This document shows, in pieces, positions 1-10,593 of a DNA stretch of 27,486 bases. Every line of letters starts with the position of its first letter. The stretch's first letter is position 1. The translations under genes were made by a program, and so were the position numbers. This DNA comes from Larix sibirica. Its lineage: Eukaryota > Streptophyta > Pinopsida > Pinales > Pinaceae. The notes under the pieces were generated by a model. The model did no database searches and was not told the origin of the DNA. It saw only the letters and a list, made by a program, of their open reading frames with translations. The DNA lies in contig NWUY0300006853.1 in NCBI GenBank assembly GCA_004151065.3, forward strand, positions 29,231-56,716. The letters run 5' to 3'.

Positions 1-327
1 TTACACATGAATTTTGATTTCATGTATGAGGATTGAAAGTTGAGTTTAATGAGGTATTATAAGGAAAATATATATCGAGAATATTTCATCCATGTAAGTG
101 AAGAAATATTTCATAATTAAAGAATGTTAATTGTATGCAACACACACATATTAGAATCAACAAAACATAGACATAGAGTCCAAAACTTGAAGAATTTTTT
201 CTTATATTTCAAGAGTTCAATGATGTACATTTCTAGACAAATTTCCTTACTTACTCCGTACAAGGATGTTAATTTATCAATCTATATTGTACCTAGATTT
301 GTACAAGTATCCACGATTCCTTATAGG

Positions 328-1480
328 ATGAGTACTCCAAAGCTAATGGAGATGAAAATGCAATTACAAAAGATGATGGAAAAATCATACTTTAGACAAG
401 TATGTCATCGTGGGGATAAACCATATTGTGTATAAAAAAGAAATATGGATCTCTTAAGTTTTATATTGACTACAAGAAGTTGCATAAAGTAAACAAAAAT
501 GAACATACACTCCTTGCCTCAAATTGATGATTTATTTGACCAAATGAGAGGGGCAAACATATTCTCAAAACTTGATTTTAGATTAAGATATCATCAAGTC
601 AAAATATGGAAGAAGACATCCACATGAAAACCTTTAGAACAAAGTATAGATATTATAAATTTGTGGTGGCGGCCTTCAATCTCATAAATGTTACAACTAC
701 ATTTATGTGCCCATTAATGGTGTTTTTAATAAATATTTGGACATGTTTGTACTTGTTTTCCTTGACCATATACTAATTTATTATAAGTCCGAGGAAGAAC
801 ACTAGGATCCTCTGTGAATGATTTTACAAGTGGTAAGAGTCCAAGTGGTATAGAAAACTTGGAAAATGTGACTTCTATCATAAGCAAATTTTAGTATCTA
901 CTCACATTATCTTAGAAGAATGAATGGAAAACATTGAGGACATGTAACATACATGATATTTTTTATAGGTCTTGTTGGTTACTATCAAAGGTTTATTGAG
1001 GAGTTTCCCAAAAAAATCCTATCACATCACTTTCTTGCATAAGAAAGGGGATAAGTTTGAATGGTTCTATTGGTGTGAGGAAAGATTTCAGCAATTAAAA
1101 ACATTGTTACAAGTACTTCAATCCCAAAAAAGCATATCCATATAGTGCTTTTGTTGTGTGCATGGATGCCTACATTGAAGGAATTGGTGTATTTCTCTTG
1201 AAAAATAACCATGTAGTGTGCTATGAGTCACAAAAATGAAAGAATATGAAACAAAAATATGTTTCTCATGACCGGAACTTATTGTAGTAGTGCCTACATT
1301 GAAAATGTGGAAGCCCTATTTAATGGGTAGAATATTTGAGATGAGGACACATCATAAGAGCTTGAAGTATTTATTCAACCATACAAAACATTAATGCTAT
1401 CCAAGAAAGATAGTTGGAATTTCTAAGTGATTTTGAATTTGAAACTACGAACATAAAGGGGAATGTATTGCTTGCATCAA
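328..1480 (+). pseudogene. Ty3/gypsy reverse transcriptase-RNase H, copy A
   Basis: The reverse transcriptase would copy element RNA into DNA and the RNase H would remove the RNA strand. The start of the RT reads as MSTPKLMEMKMQLQKMMEKS in frame from 328. Then come IDDLFDQMRG with FSKLDFRLRYHQV (about 521-600), the DIHMKTFRTKYRYYKFVV stretch, a degraded palm motif read as FLDHILIYYKSEEEH (about 757-800), KLGKCDFYHKQ, and GLVGYYQRFIEEFP (about 968-1010). RNase H shows FVVCMDAYIEGIGVFLLKNN (about 1151-1210), and later KMWKPYLMGRIFEMRTHHKS. The second catalytic Asp of the FLDD box reads as His (codon 767-769, approximate). Frames change several times. No integrase follows before copy B begins. 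Confidence 0.8.
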
Positions 1481-1800
1481 CAAGCCAAATCTAGAGTTGT
1501 TTACAACATCCAAGGGGATACTACACTGAATGATGTGGTAAAAACCATATTTAAATATATGTGGCATTGGAAAATTTCTAATAAGATCATCAATCAATTG
1601 TTGTTGAAGTTGAAGGTAAGATTGCTAAGCAATCTATTTCTATTTTGATTGATCCTGGATCTACTCACAGTTATATCACTCCTAAAATTGTTGAGATTTN
1701 GTTGTTGAAGTTGAAGGTAAGATTGCTAAGCAATCCATTTCATTCTAATTGATCCAAGATGTAGTCATAGTTATGTCATCACTAAAGTTGTCAAAACTTG
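1475..1800 (+). pseudogene. Ty3/gypsy retropepsin (protease) of copy B, duplicated
   Basis: This part would encode the aspartic protease that cuts the element polyprotein. The frame reads VVEVEGKIAKQSISILIDPG, followed by STHSYITPKIVE (about 1600-1695), so the active-site region appears as D-P-G-S-T. The family usually has a short linker before it, seen here as QGDTTLNDVVKT. After the N at 1700 the protease starts again from the same point, but the second copy is frame-broken and its DPGS-like codons are altered. The segment joins copy A's RNase H end to copy B with no LTR between them. Confidence 0.7.
1600..1800 (+). repeat. About 100-bp imperfect direct repeat on either side of an N
   Basis: Copy 1 spans 1600-1699 and copy 2 spans 1701-1800, separated only by the N at 1700. 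The first 35 bases are identical, beginning gttgttgaagttgaaggtaa. After that the copies diverge by substitutions and small indels while staying alignable. Both encode the same protease segment. Confidence 0.85.
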
Positions 1801-1884
1801 TGATCCTAATAAAATTATAAATACAATCATAGTAATTCATGACTAGCATAGTTAACCATTAGAACCAAGAGAAATGTCACTAAA

Positions 1885-3590
1885 ATGGTGGAAAGATATC
1901 CATTAGAATTGAATGGACTCTTTTCAAAAGAAAACTTAAATATTTTTTTCTTGGTTCTTATGATGTCCTCATTGGGATGGATTGCTCAGAAGCACATTGA
2001 GTTAAACTTTCCTGCTACAACAAGACTTTTGAATGCATTGACAAGGATAAAAACTCAAGGATATTAAGAGACATTCTAAGGGACATATTTATTAGGCATA
2101 TTTCAGCCATGTAAGTTAAGAAATGTCTTAGAAAATGATAATTATGTACATCCCACATTTTGGAATCAATAGAACAAAAAGGTCCAAAAATTGAAGATTT
2201 TCTTATATTGCAAAAGTTCAATGATATATTATATCCTCTTGAAATGCTATGACTTCCTCTAAATAGGGACATCAATTTATTAATCAATCTTGTACCTAGA
2301 GATCCACTAGTGTATAATAATCCTTAAAAAATGAGTACCCTAGAGATAACAAAGATGGAAATGAAATTACAAGAGATTGTGGATAAAGGATACATTAAGT
2401 TATGCATGTCCATATGGGGAGAACCAATATTGCTTGTGAAAAATAAAGTTGGAACTCTTAGGCTATGCATTGCTTGCGCGAAATTGAATATTAAAATAAA
2501 GAGAAAGTACTTCTTGGATCAAATTGATGATTTATTTGATCAAATGAGAGGGGAAACAGTATTCTCAAAACTTGATTTGAGATTGAGATATGATCAAATT
2601 TGAAATTGAGGAAGAAGACATACACAATTTTTTATATAGAAAAAAGTGATCATTATAAATATGTAATGGTGTGATTCATTCTCAATAATGTGCCAACTAC
2701 ATTCATGTGGCCCATGATTAGTGTTTTTAGTAAATATTTGGGAAAATATGTATTTCTTTCCTCAATAATATACTAATTTAATCTAATTTGGGAAAGGGAT
2801 TGAGGATCGTTTTTGAATGGTGTTTCAAGCGTTGAGAGAACCCAAGTGGTATGTGAAACTGAAAAAATGTGACTTTTATCATAAAAAAACTCAATATTTA
2901 GGTCACATTGTCTTAGAAGAAATAATAGCAGTAGTTTAAAAATATCTAGGTCATAATGAATTGGTCCATTCTAAAAACTATAATAGATAAGATATCCTAT
3001 ATGGGTATCGATGGTATTATCTACGTTTTATCAATGAATTTTGAAGAATTCCCTATCCCAACACTTCCTTGTAAAAGAAAGGGAAGAAGTTTGAATGGTC
3101 CCAAAGGTCAATAGTTCAAAATATTCTTACAAGTACTCCAATTTGAAATATAGAAAACCCATATAAATATCCAGTCATGTGCATGGATGCCTACATGGAA
3201 GGAATTGGTGGATTTCTCATGAAATATAACCATGTTATGTGTTGAGTCAAAAAATTGATGGAACATGAGAAAACTATTTTCTCATGACTTGGAAATTGCT
3301 AGAGTATTGCATACATTTATGATGTGGAAACACTACTTGATGGGTAGAAGGTTTGAGTTGAGGAAAGATCATAACAACTTGAAATATTTATTAGACCAAC
3401 CAAACATTAATTTTATCTAAGCAACATGGTTGAAATTTAGTGGAAATTTCTCTTTGAGTTTGATTTTGAAACTAAGCACATAAAATAGAAGAATTGACAA
3501 GCTTGCGTGTGACTTAGAAAGCTGGTGCACATGGTAACCATAAGCATTTTCATATCGAATTTGAAGAAAAGAGTGATTGAGTCCCTTGCA
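1885..3590 (+). pseudogene. Ty3/gypsy protease tail, reverse transcriptase and RNase H, copy B
   Basis: The protease C-terminal part reads MVERYPLELNGLF and then LGWIAQKHIELN (a degraded DWIAQH-like motif). The best RT stretch is an open frame at 2331-2603 with MSTLEITKMEMKLQEIVDKG, LVKNKVGTLRLCIAC, DQIDDLFDQMRG and FSKLDLRLRYDQ. The palm box appears as FLNNILI (2758-2778): both catalytic Asp codons now read AAT (Asn), consistent with G-to-A changes. Further on are KLKKCDFYHKKTQYLGHIV (about 2860-2910), the RNase H string CMDAYMEGIGGFLMKYN (about 3181-3230) and a degraded LRKDHNNLKYLLDQP-like segment near 3360. Stops and frameshifts are common. Confidence 0.8.
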
Positions 3591-3599
3591 GAATATGAG

Positions 3600-4990
3600 C
3601 ATATATGCAAGTAAAAGATGGATTGCAACAAGAGGAAACACAACAAATGTATGAAGGATATCAACTTGACAATATAAAGCTTCTTATTTATAGAAATAAT
3701 ATGTATATTCCCATCTTGGCAGGGTTGAGAATAATTATTATGGATGAAATATATAAGATGATATATTTTGGCCATTTTGGAGGATACTATACAATGATTG
3801 CTACAATGAGGAACATATATTTTGTTCATGGCATGAAAATGGATGATTCTAAATACATATTTATATGTATGGAATATCAATATGTTAGGATTGAGCATCA
3901 ACACCTAACAACTTTATTACAACCCTTAAATTCCACTTTTGGAATGGAAAAGAGAGTTAATAATAGTGGATTTCAATACCACATTGCTAACAAAGGTGAA
4001 GAAACATGATTCTAAAATGTTTTTAGACAATAAAATAACTATGACACTTCATTTTATCCTATTAAATCTATTCTTAAGGCTATGGATTTTGTGAAAATAC
4101 TCACGAGAAAAAAAAATTGTAGAAAGTGTCATTAGCAATTATTTGAAATAGAGATGTACAAAGTTAGTGATAGCTTGCAATTATCAGAAGGGTCTTTTTG
4201 AAGACTTGGATATCGAGCTCGATTTTAGTACTACTTACAATTTTTAAAAAAATGGTGAATTGAAATAGTGAATCAAGTGATTGAAGACATGATTTACATG
4301 TAAATGATGGATAAACAATCAACGTAGGAAGATTAATTAAACTATGTGGAGTTTCCATATAACAATTGGGATCATGTGTCATTTAAAATGAATCCATTTT
4401 ATGCTTTATTGGCCAAAATATGTAGTATTCTAGTATGTTTAGGTAACCCAAAAAAAATAATCATACTTTGGCTGAAAATGCTAATGAAAATGGATCAAGA
4501 AGATGGTAAGGCCAAGTGAAATTTGATGACAATGGAAGACACGAATACAAGTTATGAAGATAAGAATAATATGCATATAGATTTCAATGTTTCGATCCTA
4601 TAGTCCTCATAGTGAAGTTAATTAGGATCTCCTTAATGCTTGGAATTTCTACCTAGCTAGCTCCTACAATGACTAGGGGGCACTTTAAACCTTAATAGGA
4701 TAGGGCCAATTGCATATGAAATTGCATTTCCTTCTAGAACAATAAGGCTCAAAATGTTTTATGTGTTTCCTTGATTAATAAATATGTATATGGTACTAAC
4801 CACATGTTTGATTGGGGTTATGATATAGGTGGGACCAAAAAGAGAGTTCTAAAGCATGTCACTATGTTACATATGAAATAGGAAAGTAACATTACTCTAT
4901 ATCCAACGCATTGAACATATAGAGGTTTAATGTAAGAACTTTGGTCCTAATGAGGCTACATGGGAGTTGAAAGATACAATGGAGGAGGAA
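3600..4990 (+). pseudogene. Ty3/gypsy integrase with chromodomain remnant, copy B
   Basis: The integrase would insert the element cDNA into the chromosome. An open frame at 3605-4009 begins MQVKDGLQQEETQQMYEGYQ and contains the zinc-finger region GHFGGYYTMIATMRNIYFVH, followed by IFICMEYQYVRIEHQH, where the CxxC pair is half lost (CMEY). The start of the catalytic core is faintly readable near 3950-4080. The C-terminal part reads IGPIAYEIAFPSRTIRLKMF (about 4704-4763). Near 4930-4980 comes KNFGPNEATWELKDTME, which matches the end of a chromodomain. That domain is known in chromoviruses to steer insertion into marked chromatin. Most of the core between 4080 and 4690 is too decayed to read. Confidence 0.75.
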
Positions 4991-5033
4991 TGAATTTTTT
5001 TATGATCTCAAGTTGCACCAATGTTAGTGTTAA

Positions 5034-6240
5034 GAGGGAGAACAATCAATACCCTAGTTTTGAACCTTTCAATGTATTAGATTGAATTATGAATAAATTA
5101 TAAATAAGTAGTTATAATGATGAGAGTCAAGCCATACGATCTTAAATAAATTACACATGTGTAAGCATGTAAATATGTTTGTCTGGATTCTTAGTATGAA
5201 TATCAAATTTAAGGCCGAACTAGGGAATGACTAGGCATGCAATTGTAGTAAATATGACTTGCATGTACCATGTGGTAGACATTCCATGATACACTTGAGA
5301 TATGTAATTTGTTTTTTTTTTTTAATTAATATAAATGTCTAAGATGGCTATGGGGAGAATGAGAGGGGCTATGAATACACTAGAGGGGAAGAGGAAAAGT
5401 GGCTTAAGGGAAAGTAATCCTATGTTTCCTAGGAACTCCTACCTTTTCAATAGGTGCCATATTCAGATCTCATCCACCACCATTGACTTAGAATCCAATC
5501 ATTAAATGCATGTAGTGGTTTGTAAAGATGTTTACCTCACATAGTTATGGAGGTATGGGGTTGGGTACCATCATCATGGGGAAGTGTAAGAGTCCTTCAT
5601 GCTCATATAAATGTGTTTCCCCACCTTAAAGGGAATTCATTTCTCTTCTCTATTCTCATGCGAACCATTTTCCATGTTCACCCTTCACCATTCTCATGTT
5701 GATTCCAAGTATTGAATTCTACAACCCTCGCATTTGAAATTAAAAATGGGAAATAACTATAGGGGAGTAAATTTTGTACCTTGGAAGTCTTGAAATAGAT
5801 GGTTGTAGAATTGCATAGAAGTTGGGATGTTTAAGAAACACACCTTTTCCCTATTTATTGTTCCTAATTGTGTGCCTTAGTGTCAAGTTATTATTATGTT
5901 AGCTTAATCCTAGAGTGAAAGCAATGGGATGGGTTCTTATTTCCTACACCGAAGATCATTGATGAGGGATTATCGAACAAAGAAGGGGAACATCTTCCTT
6001 GTGTTGTGTAAGGTGTTAAATGATAACACTATGAGTGTTTGATGGTTGGATGAGTTACCTGGAGTGCTCAATTGTGAGTAGATTGGCTGACCATGAGAGG
6101 CTCTGTGTTGGGTTGAGTAAGATATAATTTTGTAGTTCATTTTAGTCACCCACCTCATTATCTATCTTAGGGTGGAATCTACCCTGGACACTTATGTTTG
6201 GGTGAAAATTTCTCATATCCAACAAATTTATTGGACCATC
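5034..6240 (+). mobile_element. Probable 3' LTR of copy B (boundaries uncertain)
   Basis: The chromodomain remnant ends just before a purine-rich stretch (agagggagaac, about 5032-5043), where Ty3/gypsy elements place the polypurine tract and start the 3' LTR. The following DNA is non-coding. It has a TATA-like box at 5606-5612 followed by a pyrimidine-rich leader (ttctcttctctattctc), as in an LTR U3-R junction. I cannot see a clean TG/CA end or a target duplication, and there is no second LTR to compare with, so both borders are approximate. Confidence 0.4.
5606..5612 (+). promoter_or_regulatory. TATA-like box in the probable LTR
   Basis: The sequence TATAAAT follows a U3-like region and is followed about 30-60 bases later by a pyrimidine-rich leader. 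It could be the old LTR promoter. It is a short match in an AT-rich context, so it is only suggestive. Confidence 0.3.
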
Positions 6241-6249
6241 TTGGTTAAA

Positions 6250-7390
6250 AGCTAAGTGTTCCATCTTTCCTTTTCATTTTCTTTTCATAATTTTTCAATA
6301 TAGTTTTAATCTTCATTTATAAAAGAAATGGTTATGAAACTTATGTTTTATATGATTTTATGCATGCTTATTCCCCTTGAATTATTTAGTTTCATACATC
6401 CATGAATTTGAATAGTGTTGGGCCCTTATGGTTTTAAATTTATATTAAGATTTTTAAATACGGGTTGCATACACACCTCATAGTTGGAAATCCATAAAAG
6501 AGATCATCACAATAATAATTTAATATATGTTATGATGAACTATTCTAGATAATAATCAAGATAATTTATAGATTGTAATTAATCTTATATGTCACGCATG
6601 CACCAAAGTTTCTTCTAAGAGAGCTTATCCTATGATATGATATTGTTCATCCCTTTGTCATTTACAATTAGTTTGTTTAGAGTCTAAGACGTTGGATTTT
6701 GATCCACATTTCAGCCATGAAACATGCATTTTGGAGAAGAAACCCTCCTTAGTGCGCTAAACCTATGTTTGAGACTACATCACACAATCATGCCAGAATT
6801 TTTTAAAGAGCACGTGCTTGTTATTTGGGACCCTATTCATGGCTAATGTACCTCCAAGTAGCTCATTTAAAACCAAAACCTTAGAGTTTGGCTCCTAAAC
6901 ATAGAGAAAAGACACATTAATATCTCACTCATGTGTCAAAGATTACTTTTGAAGGACTATCATGTATTTCGAAGTTCGTTCATAGTCCATATATGAATAC
7001 ATCGTTTTACTTATCTTATTTATTGTTTCAAAATGTGTGCACATATATAGTTTTAGTTATTAAGAATGAGTTAAATGGATAACATTAATAAATGGGTGAC
7101 AACTTGATGTGCATGGCTTAAGCTCATATCCACACTTTAAAAAAATGAATGAAGAATGGCTTTCAACACAATTCTAAGGATTTTCTAGATTTCATTTTGT
7201 GGATTTGCCATAATAGTTTCCAAAATTCAAGAATCCAAGTTCCCTTTTAAATTCGTTATAATAGTTTGATGATTCCTGATATATATATGAATGAGTTCAA
7301 TTCATTTAGTTGTATCCATTTTGTCGAATCCCATATAAATTTGTTCAAAAGAGTAGTGCAAGTGCTTCGAAGTTTATGATATTTGAACTA
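6250..7390. other. Intergenic DNA without recognisable features
   Basis: I read this stretch on both strands and found no coding frame with family motifs, no RNA gene and no clear repeat. It is AT-rich, non-coding DNA, possibly very old transposon sequence beyond recognition. Confidence 0.5.
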
Positions 7391-7398
7391 AGCCACAG

Positions 7399-7523
7399 CC
7401 CGAATCCTTAAAAGGAAAGGTCCAAAATGTTTGTATACCATATGTATAGTGGAAGAAGTTCAAAACCCGAATCGTTAAAAGGAAAGGTCCACAAATTTAC
7501 CATATGTACATTGGAAGAAGTTC
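7399..7523. repeat. Two tandem copies of a 67-bp unit
   Basis: Unit 1 starts at 7399 and unit 2 at 7466. Both begin cccgaatc, share ttaaaaggaaaggtcca, then have taccatatgta and end in ggaagaagttc. Unit 2 lacks about nine bases in the middle. A third partial echo, agttaaaaggaaaacca, follows at about 7537. Confidence 0.85.
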
Positions 7524-7732
7524 TTTCAATGGCATAGTTAAAAGGAAAACCATTATAGCTATGTTATGAAATTCCAAAAAATTAAAGTTATATATCTATA
7601 TATAGTACTCAAGTGATAGGGGATTCAAGGGGATTCAAGGATCCAAATTCCTTACCATTATACCCTTAGATGTATTTAGAACCATGGCACATATGTAAGA
7701 TTGGGGAGACACACATGATCTTCCATTTAAAA

Positions 7733-7865
7733 CTGATTACAACTTCTCATCTTTACCACTTGAGCTGATTACAACTTCTCATCTTTACCACTTGAGCTGG
7801 GCTCATTACATTTTCTCATCTTTACCAAATGAGCTGATTACAACTTCTCATCTTTACCACTTGAG
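7733..7865. repeat. Four tandem copies of a 32-bp unit
   Basis: Units start at 7733, 7765, 7797 and 7834. Units 1, 2 and 4 begin ctgattacaacttctcatct and end ttaccacttgag. Unit 3 is 37 bp, with a small insertion and several substitutions. On the minus strand each unit reads GCTCAAGTGGTAAAGATGAG, which resembles a tRNA/SINE box A, but no box B is present. This is a short tandem array of unknown origin. Confidence 0.9.
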
Positions 7866-7869
7866 CTGC

Positions 7870-9230
7870 CCCCCAAATAATTCAAAATAACTATTAAACT
7901 ATTAAATATATCTCAAATTTTTAATCAAGATTTTAGAAAAATAATTTGTATCTTTTATAAAAAAAATATTCCATACTAAACATTATATGTTATGCTCTTT
8001 ATTCTCTATTGTCATATTGTCATAGGAAATATAAATAATTTAAATATATGGCATGAAGTAGTAAAACTTAATTGCATCAATTTAATATTGAGAGATGTTC
8101 CAAAAAAAAGTAATTAAAAACTATTATGTAGGTTTATAATTTATATAAAAATAAAAATAATTAAAAAATCATGTCTTAGAATATAATTTTTTAAAATCTA
8201 TATTTCACTATTGGTTTTTTAATAGAAATTTATATAAAATAAAATTTGAATATAAAAATGAGAAATTTTTTAATTATAATTATTATTTAAATATTTTAAA
8301 GATTCACAAAATATTTATATATATATTGAAATGCATTTAAATGTTTAAACATTATGCTATACTTTATTTAGTTAAATATTGATCATTAAAATTAAATTAT
8401 TGAAATAAAAGTGAAACTTCATACAGTTAAATTTAATTATTATTATTTATAATTATAAAATAATAACCACATTCATAAATTTTGAACTTAAATGTTTGTT
8501 TTATAAATAAAAAACAAATTTAAATAATATTAATAAAAAACAAATTTTAGAAAATAAAACAGAATAAATAATATAAAAAAAACACTCCAATCATTTAAAA
8601 TAAATTTGTAATATTATTTTCTATAATAACTATTAAAACCACATCCTTAATCTTAAAAACTAAATAATTTAAATCACCAATCCAAAATTTTAATAATTTT
8701 TTTTATTTATATCATATTGTTTTTTTATTTACACAATTATATTAAGCAAGTCCCTCTATCATACTAATACTATAAAATCACCATGGAACAAACTATCAAG
8801 TATGTGATAGATTTTGGAATCAATATATAAAGTAGCATGTGATATATTATGGTATCAATGCCCTCATTAGTCTTTTATATTTGCTTTTATGTGATATGTA
8901 AAAAAAAAAAAATTAAGTAATTAATTATATTTATACTAAGAGTAGTAAGGTATTTACAACTTAGTATAGGGAGATGTTGTAACATAAAATTCCTATAAAA
9001 AAAAAATCTAAATAATGTTGATTTAAAGAAAATAAATTAAATTATATTGAATTGATCTTAAACATGAATATATCAAGAATTGAGAGAAATCAAATATATT
9101 GAGGTGTAATATTTTTCTTTTATTTAAAAAAATTAAAATTTAAGATAAAACAATTTACACATCAAAACAAAGTGAATCCCTCTTAGTGCTTAATAAATCT
9201 TGTTAAAAATAAATCTATACTAATTTAATG
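7870..9230. other. Very AT-rich non-coding block
   Basis: This block is dominated by runs of A and T with frequent motifs such as aatttaaataat, attataattatt and poly-A/T tracts, and almost no G or C. No coding or RNA feature is visible. Such DNA can act as a matrix-attachment or easily unwound region, but that is only a possibility here. Confidence 0.6.
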
Positions 9231-9233
9231 TAA

Positions 9234-9474
9234 TTTGAAGACCATCTAATTGCCACTTGACCCTAGGGTTTCTAAGCTTTGTACATATTGTTCAACCAGT
9301 AAAGTGTTACATTCTGGATTCAACCTATCAAATATATGAAATTTAGAAAAGATAAATAACTAAACAATTATTCATATTTTAGTATATACTTTGAAGGCCA
9401 TTTATTTGCGACTTGAACCTATGCTTAACTTTTCTAACTTCAAAGCTTTGTACAGATTGTTGAATCAGTAAACT
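9234..9474. repeat. Imperfect direct repeat of about 70-85 bp downstream of the expansin gene
   Basis: Copy 1 (about 9234-9304) and copy 2 (about 9390-9474) share tttgaag-cca, a tgc-acttga-cct segment, aagctttgtaca-attgtt and a final cagtaaa. They differ by substitutions and a small insertion in copy 2. The copies lie 3' of the minus-strand expansin gene and start about 155 bp apart. Confidence 0.65.
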
Positions 9475-9659
9475 ATATTGCCAAAAACAATTACGTTATC
9501 TATACAATATTACGAACGAATAGATTAAGGGATTTAATAACCACTTAAAAGCCAGGCTAAAGCACTGGATATTCTTGCATTACCTCGGTTAATTATTTGC
9601 TTCTTGCATAGACATGAACATGACATGAACGAGTTTGTCTTGTTACACAACAAAAAGAG

Positions 9660-10589
9660 CTAGAATTGGTGTCCTATAAATGTCTGCCCAAATTGCCAAT
9701 TCGCAGGAGCAACGTCATACGAAGTAACAGTTCTCCCGTCGCTGGTGGTGACCTGGAAGGAGAGGCTCTGCCCATTCAAATAAGAGCCGCTCTGCCATTC
9801 CTGTCCCCAGTTGCGGGTCATTGCTTGCCAACCCGTCTTGGAACCTTTGATGGAAACCGCCTTTACATCCCCTGCACCTGCTACGTTGGTAATGAGCACC
9901 AAATTAAAGTAGGAGTGCCCATTCATTCTGAATCGAATTCCACCGTTCTTCTTGCATGGTACTCTGCAGTGTACGCATTTATAGATATTACTTATTAGCC
10001 ATTCCATCACTATATTTTGAGCAGAGAATGAAAGGATAATCTTAGAATTATTTACCTTCTGAAGTGGATGGGAACAATGCCGCTTTTGTATTTGGCGATC
10101 TGTTGATAAGCAGGTACAGCCATGTCGAAGTGTTGCAGAGGTGGATTGCACCATCCTCCATTATCATTGGCAAGAGCATAGTTCGGTGGGCAGAAGTTGG
10201 TAGCAGTAACAGTCACAGTGCCAGGTAAACACCACTCAGGGTCGTTCTTTGCGTCGCATTTCATTTCGTAGCAGGCGCCGCAAGTAAATCCATTGTTGAA
10301 AAGCGCTGTGCTCAGAGCGACTGTGTTTATTCCATACCCTTGGCTATACAAATTATCGTATCCACAGGCACCTCCTGTAATCAAGTTTTAACCAATATTG
10401 GGCATCAAAATTTCAAATACAATCGATCAGCATTTAACAACTCTGATCATCACTGCAGTTGAACTTACCCATTGTGCCTGAAGAATCGCCGCCACCGTAA
10501 AACGTTGCATGTGCAGTTTGCCAGCCACTATCTTCTGCAGCAGCTAGCCACAACGAACTCAACACTATGGCCAGATGTAGAAGCGCCAT
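9660..10589 (-). CDS. Alpha-expansin, three exons
   Basis: Secreted, non-enzymatic wall-loosening protein that weakens cellulose-xyloglucan contacts during acid growth. Exons are 10589-10469, 10374-10056 and 9963-9660; both introns (94 and 92 bp) are GT-AG, and the 744-nt join encodes 247 residues plus a TAG stop. Residues 1-18 ([18 protein letters not shown]) form a signal peptide. The first domain has [12 protein letters not shown] (22-33), [14 protein letters not shown] (42-55), the alpha-type insert with WCNPP (115-119), HFDM (122-125; HFDL is commoner) and eight Cys by residue 150. The second, cellulose-binding domain has [43 protein letters not shown] and NWQFGQTF. The introns match the two conserved positions of plant expansins (after G-T-M-G and F-R-R). 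Length is normal and I see no damage. In-frame upstream ATGs (10604, 10625, 10658) would bury the signal peptide, so 10589 is preferred. A beta-expansin is unlikely given the alpha insert. Confidence 0.96.
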
Positions 10590-10593
10590 TTCA

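Larger units (their letters stand above)
1..5043 (+). mobile_element. Tandem Ty3/gypsy (chromovirus-like) pol relics
   Basis: This block holds two same-orientation copies of one Ty3/gypsy family. Copy A (about 1-1480) covers the linker before reverse transcriptase, the reverse transcriptase and RNase H. Copy B (about 1475-4990) covers protease, reverse transcriptase, RNase H, integrase and a chromodomain remnant. Both give the family peptide IDDLFDQMRG and similar RNase H strings (CMDAYIEGIG in A, CMDAYMEGIG in B). No LTR or integrase separates A from B. Frames shift repeatedly and stops are frequent, so neither copy can be active. The chromodomain remnant places it among the chromoviruses; Tekay/Del-like is my inference. 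Confidence 0.85.

Noticed and set aside
3437-3904. Minus-strand open frame of 155 codons
   Set aside because: It is antisense to the gypsy integrase zinc-finger region, which reads clearly on the plus strand.
7733-7865. CRISPR-like array
   Set aside because: The 32-bp units follow each other directly with no spacers, and the window is plant nuclear DNA.
7733-7865. tRNA genes on the minus strand
   Set aside because: Only a box-A-like string is present; there is no box B, cloverleaf or anticodon arm.
9666-9998. Plus-strand open frame of 110 codons
   Set aside because: It is the antisense shadow of expansin exon 3, whose minus-strand reading has clear family motifs.
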